Shown here: piece after piece, positions 61,280-64,000 of the stretch
Numbering within the stretch: the stretch's first letter is position 1
Layout of the letters: each line of letters begins with the position of its first letter
Source of the DNA: a virus
IMG/VR virus record: IMGVR_UViG_3300032050_000024
Span: 1 to 64,000 of that record
Length of the DNA stretch: 64,000 bases
Direction: 5' to 3' (one strand)
The notes under the pieces: model-generated
The model's database searches: none
Seen by the model: only the letters and a program-made list of their open reading frames with translations
What the model was told of the DNA's origin: nothing
Position numbers and translations under genes: made by a program

Positions 61280-61287
61280 ATAAATAT
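61280..61287 (-). promoter_or_regulatory. ATATTTAT promoter-like motif abutting the tape measure start
   Basis: Exact motif (TAATATTTATAAGT then ATG), with no ribosome binding site between motif and start. Confidence 0.45.
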
Positions 61288-61293
61288 TATGAT

Positions 61294-61572
61294 TTATAAT
61301 TTTAAGTTGGCTGGCGGTGTTGCTATTTCTGTTTTTGATTTGGTTGCAGTTTTTGGTTGATTTTTTTCGTTTAAATTATCAATCCAAAAATTACGTAAAA
61401 ATATTGGCATATTATATATAGTTTGCCAGTCCCATCTACCATTGCCAGCCCATATCAAATCAAATAATACTTTGTGAAGCAGAATACGATCTGCGGGTTT
61501 AAAACCAAAAAAGGTCTGGTCCAAGTTGAAACCCGGCCGTGAAGGTGCCTCCATCTTCACCTTCAAATTCAT
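61294..61572 (-). CDS. Overlapping ORF between gp26-like and tape measure genes, possible frameshift product
   Basis: A 92-residue frame overlapping the end of the gp26-like gene by 74 bases. It contains FGFKPADRILLHKVLFDLIW and NMPIFLRNFWIDNL. In T4, genes 26 and 51 adjoin and both serve hub/tape measure assembly; in many phages this spot holds a frameshifted tail chaperone. Near the gp26-like stop the sequence CTTTTTTGG allows a slip (+1 or -2) into this frame. Independent start at 61572 is also possible, but no ribosome binding site is visible. Confidence 0.6.
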   Translation of the reverse strand: MNLKVKMEAPSRPGFNLDQTFFGFKPADRILLHKVLFDLIWAGNGRWDWQTIYNMPIFLRNFWIDNLNEKNQPKTATKSKTEIATPPANLKL

Positions 61573-62284
61573 ATTGTAAATCTATGCCAGGCATATTTGC
61601 GTATACAAATGTACGGAATTCTTTTGCTGGTTTAGCTAAGAATTTATAACGAATAAACGACTCAATAATATTAGGCTCTCTAGAGCCATCTACTTCTCGA
61701 ATCATTTGTTTTAATAAATCAGATATAGCCGTATTATCTGATATTTTTTTTATTTGATCTATAGATAAAAATGCAAATTTAATTTCATGAGTTTCATTTA
61801 AAATGTTTAAACGATATGAAAATTCTCCATTTTCATCAGACTGTAAATCAAATTTTTTATATTTAATTTTAGTCAAATTAATAGTTCTATTCAACTCTTT
61901 TTTAGTTGTTGGATCTATTACTAGTACTGGATAATCGGCTCCATATGATAAAATACGTGCTTGTATTAATAAAGCATCTTTATCTACTTGTGCTACATCC
62001 GAAATTGTTATTCCTGGAGTGACAATAAGACTATCTAATAGTTTGTCTAATACTATTCCTTCTTTAATGTAAGATGAATTAGTTAAAATATCTTCATCAT
62101 ATGCTGTCATGTAACGCATTTCAATTTGTCCGCTTCGAAGTGGACTAGAACTTGGATATATCAATCCTAAACTAGGTAAATTAACAATTTCAGAAGGCAA
62201 TGTTTTTCTTTGAGATTCTTCATATTGTTGTTTTGCAATATTAACGATGTCTTTGTTAGTTAAGCGTGTTGTTACTTGTGCCAT
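61499..62284 (-). CDS. gp26-like baseplate hub / tape measure chaperone protein
   Basis: A 261-residue protein. LPSEIVNLPSLGLIYPSSSPL, IEMRYMTAYDEDILTN and LDKLLDSLIVTPGITISDV match what I recall of the T4 gp26-type family (T4_baseplate), needed for hub assembly, probably as a tape measure chaperone. The ribosome binding site AAAAGGA and a promoter motif precede it, after a terminator. Its end overlaps another frame, so a longer fusion may be made by frameshifting. Confidence 0.75.
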   Translation of the reverse strand: MAQVTTRLTNKDIVNIAKQQYEESQRKTLPSEIVNLPSLGLIYPSSSPLRSGQIEMRYMTAYDEDILTNSSYIKEGIVLDKLLDSLIVTPGITISDVAQVDKDALLIQARILSYGADYPVLVIDPTTKKELNRTINLTKIKYKKFDLQSDENGEFSYRLNILNETHEIKFAFLSIDQIKKISDNTAISDLLKQMIREVDGSREPNIIESFIRYKFLAKPAKEFRTFVYANMPGIDLQYEFEGEDGGTFTAGFQLGPDLFWF

Positions 62285-62309
62285 AGATTCCTTTTATAAC
62301 TTCTTTATT

Positions 62310-62317
62310 ATAAATAT
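62310..62317 (-). promoter_or_regulatory. ATATTTAT promoter-like motif of the gp26-like gene
   Basis: Exact motif (ACATATTTATAATAAAG), after the tube terminator and 25 bases before the gp26-like start. Confidence 0.55.
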
Positions 62318-62331
62318 GTATAAACATGAAA

Positions 62332-62353
62332 AATGGGGGCATTTACCCCCATT
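62332..62353 (-). terminator. Intrinsic terminator of the tube gene
   Basis: A perfect 8 bp stem AATGGGGG/CCCCCATT around a six-base loop, followed on the minus strand by a short T-run. It separates the tube gene from the next promoter motif. Confidence 0.85.
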
Positions 62354-62372
62354 AATTAATTAATTAAAATTT

Positions 62373-62897
62373 TTAGAAACTTAAGAAAGCCCAATCGTAA
62401 CGAAGTGTTAATTCAATGTTAACAACATCTTCAGTTGACCAATCTAAACTTCCGAAGTTTGCATCAACAATATAAGTTCCTTTTAAAATCCATTCTTGAA
62501 TAACTTCGCCCAATGGTGAAAGTTGACGCAATTTAATTTCTTTTTTATAATATGATGAATAACCATCTCTACCTGTTGCAGATTCATGATGTAAACGAAT
62601 CCATTCCATAACAGCTTGTGCTCCTGATGGAATAATTGCATCATAAAGTGTTATACTTATGTTATTCCAAACTGATTTGCCTTTAACATATCGCTGAACG
62701 TTGATATGATCTAAAGTTACTTCTCCATTTGCAATACTTGGTTTAGCTGACGCTTTAATTAAATATGCAGGAATTCCTCCTATAGACATAATAAACTGAT
62801 GTTGTTTAATTGGTTCCCACGAAAACGCATTATCATAAAATTCTGGTTGAATACCAACGTCTATAAGTCCTGGACTTACTTGATCCTTTAATGCCAT
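62373..62897 (-). CDS. Tail tube protein, gp19-like
   Basis: A 174-residue protein, close to T4 gp19 (163). SWEPIKQHQFIMSIGGIPAYLIKASAKPS at the start and YIVDANFGSLDWSTEDVVNIELTLRYDWAFLSF at the end are the typical tube pattern (FxxxIxGIpxyLIK, DYS.....i.lt.ryd.a). It forms the inner tube that crosses the envelope. Own promoter motif and terminator suggest separate, high-level expression. Confidence 0.9.
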   Translation of the reverse strand: MALKDQVSPGLIDVGIQPEFYDNAFSWEPIKQHQFIMSIGGIPAYLIKASAKPSIANGEVTLDHINVQRYVKGKSVWNNISITLYDAIIPSGAQAVMEWIRLHHESATGRDGYSSYYKKEIKLRQLSPLGEVIQEWILKGTYIVDANFGSLDWSTEDVVNIELTLRYDWAFLSF

Positions 62898-62920
62898 TTT
62901 TTTTCCTCAATAATTTTATT

Positions 62921-62928
62921 ATAAATAT
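62921..62928 (-). promoter_or_regulatory. ATATTTAT promoter-like motif of the tube gene
   Basis: Exact motif (TTATATTTATAATAAAA), followed by GAGGAA and the tube start. Confidence 0.55.
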
Positions 62929-62939
62929 AAGAACAGTAA

Positions 62940-62969
62940 AAAAAGGTAGAACTAAAATCCTACCTTTTT
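62940..62969 (-). terminator. Intrinsic terminator of the sheath gene
   Basis: A 10 bp stem AAAAAGGTAG/CTACCTTTTT with a ten-base loop and a continuing T-run on the minus strand, immediately after the sheath stop. Confidence 0.8.
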
Positions 62970-62984
62970 CTAAATCTTTTTTTA

Positions 62985-64000
62985 CTATTCTGGGAATGCT
63001 GCTCCCGTTGCTTGAATAGTGAAATCTAAAACGATAAATTCAGCCGTTCTAGTTGGTTGTAAAAATAATTGACCATTTAAAATTCCAGCGTCAATATCAG
63101 CAGATGTATTATTTGTATTATCCATTCTAACTTGGAATGCAGTTAAACCTCTTTCAGCTCTAACTTGTTCTAGATATGGATTAACAATTCCTAGGAATCT
63201 ATCTCTAATAGCTTGATCATTTGGTTCGAATACTAAGAAACGAGACACAGAAGCAATAAATTTCTTAACTGTGATTAATAAACGACGCACATTTACTCGA
63301 TTTAACGCAGATATATTAGATTGTAAAGTCTTTTGACCCCAAATCACAACTCCGCCAACAGGAAAGTTTGCAATAGGATTAATACGAGCTTGATACAAAT
63401 CATCTCTATCACTTTGAGATAAATTTTGATATGTTCCCGTTACGGTAGTTAAACCACCTCTATTTAAACCTGCCGGTGCATACCATGGCCTTGCAGTTTG
63501 ATCATTAAATGTTAATGCTCCTGGAATAACTACAGATGGTGGTACCCATGTTGGGATATTATTTGATGGATTATTGATTCTTACCCATGGCCAATATGTT
63601 GCAGTATAACTATTGTCAATTGGAGTAACTTGACTTATTACAGTTTCAATGCTATCTGTTAATACATTTGAATCCATTATATAAAATGTATCAAGTCTTG
63701 TTTGTGCACATAATGCTCTTGCTTCAGAAGAAACGGCAGAATGCAAACTATCAATAATACCTGGCGTTATTAACATGTTGATGTCATATTGATCTGTATT
63801 TCCTAATAATCCGAAAGCTTTTCGGTATGCAACTGTTCCTGTTGTACTTGTTCCGCTACAATCAAATCCAAATGTATTTGCCGAAGTAATATTTGCTCCA
63901 GAAAATTTAGGTAAATTAGGACGCGTTCCGTCAAAACCTCCTTGGAATGGTACAATAAATTTTCTAGTAGTTGATTTTATTTTAGTAAATTGATTAGATG
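62985..64000 (-). CDS. Tail sheath protein, N-terminal part beyond window (partial)
   Basis: The frame stays open to the window edge, so the ATG at 63776 is internal. Reading upstream gives KFIVPFQGGFDGTRP, then VAYRKAFGLLGNTDQYDINMLITPGII, typical of contractile sheaths. The C-terminal part has GGVVIWGQKTLQ, NVRRLLITVKKFIA and the conserved end TAEFIVLDFTIQATG. About 338 residues are visible. The sheath contracts to drive the tube through the envelope. Confidence 0.92.
   Translation of the reverse strand, partial: SNQFTKIKSTTRKFIVPFQGGFDGTRPNLPKFSGANITSANTFGFDCSGTSTTGTVAYRKAFGLLGNTDQYDINMLITPGIIDSLHSAVSSEARALCAQTRLDTFYIMDSNVLTDSIETVISQVTPIDNSYTATYWPWVRINNPSNNIPTWVPPSVVIPGALTFNDQTARPWYAPAGLNRGGLTTVTGTYQNLSQSDRDDLYQARINPIANFPVGGVVIWGQKTLQSNISALNRVNVRRLLITVKKFIASVSRFLVFEPNDQAIRDRFLGIVNPYLEQVRAERGLTAFQVRMDNTNNTSADIDAGILNGQLFLQPTRTAEFIVLDFTIQATGAAFPE

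Noticed and set aside
62985-63776. Tail sheath starting at 63776
   Set aside because: The frame stays open and sheath-like up to 64000, so that ATG is internal and the gene is partial.

Overview
This window is a segment of a large tailed, contractile-tail bacteriophage of the broad T4 type. Every gene I can support (80 coding regions) lies on the minus strand, so transcription runs from high to low coordinates. The DNA is AT-rich. Genes are tightly packed, often with ATGA or TAATG overlaps, and ribosome binding sites are purine-rich (AAAGGA type). The host is probably a member of the Bacteroidota. The evidence is a secreted protein with a CUB domain, a flavobacterial 'LPVELL..F' domain and a T9SS-like C-terminus (3890-5173), and a ClpS protein of the Bacteroidota type (7722-7997). 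I see no tRNA, CRISPR array or insertion sequence.

Layout in transcription order. (1) 64000-54232, tail module: sheath (cut by the window edge), tube, a gp26-like hub/chaperone protein with an overlapping out-of-frame ORF, tape measure, a large baseplate protein, a gp53-like LysM protein and a gp27/gpD-like hub. (2) 54231-46762, replication and recombination I: a divergent family A DNA polymerase, a PD-(D/E)XK-like nuclease, a gp32-like ssDNA-binding protein, a UvsX/RecA recombinase, a FEN/RNase H-type 5' nuclease and a DnaB/gp41 helicase. (3) 46665-40001, nucleotide metabolism and base modification: B12-dependent ribonucleotide reductase, FolE, QueD, QueE, thioredoxin, a GroES/gp31-like co-chaperonin and a phosphoribosyltransferase, with two small virion-cargo candidates inserted. 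(4) 39997-31368, replication II: family B polymerase, a PTPS-like protein, a GT-B glycosyltransferase, a DpdA/TGT-like transglycosylase, sliding clamp, dUTPase and clamp loader (gp44 and gp62-like). (5) 31371-27338, small genes, a metallopeptidase and a Cas4/RecB-like nuclease. (6) 27295-17022, a ten-gene glycan cluster (seven glycosyltransferases or GT-like proteins, an SDR fusion, an FAD oxidoreductase and a TIM-barrel isomerase). (7) 16990-10487, lysis genes (amidase endolysin, holin candidates) plus a fibre protein and large virion-cargo candidates. (8) 10485-10, accessory genes: a lysozyme-LysM protein, ClpS, an HNH nuclease, a metallopeptidase, the T9SS-like secreted protein and a MoxR/vWA-peptidase pair.

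The most striking signal is a short N-terminal leader, M-I-(R/K/S)-L-(K/R)-x-(L/I)-(L/I)-x-E, shared by at least seven otherwise unrelated proteins, with two weaker members. It looks like the T4 capsid-targeting sequence, which the prohead protease cuts after (L/I)-x-E. I infer a modular set of proteins packaged in the head and injected with the DNA: metallopeptidases, a lysozyme, a ParB-like protein, an ADP-ribosyltransferase-like protein, a nucleotidyltransferase and a 900-residue protein. Two adjacent members also share an identical 16-residue C-terminal tail whose codons differ only at synonymous positions. A recurrent ATATTTAT motif, probably a phage promoter element, sits just upstream of these genes, the tail genes, the lysis genes and the glycan cluster.

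A second theme is DNA modification. FolE, QueD and QueE make 7-deazaguanine precursors, a DpdA-like enzyme could insert them into DNA, and a glycosyltransferase gene overlapping dpdA could decorate them further. Protein functions were recognised by eye from motifs; no database search was run.
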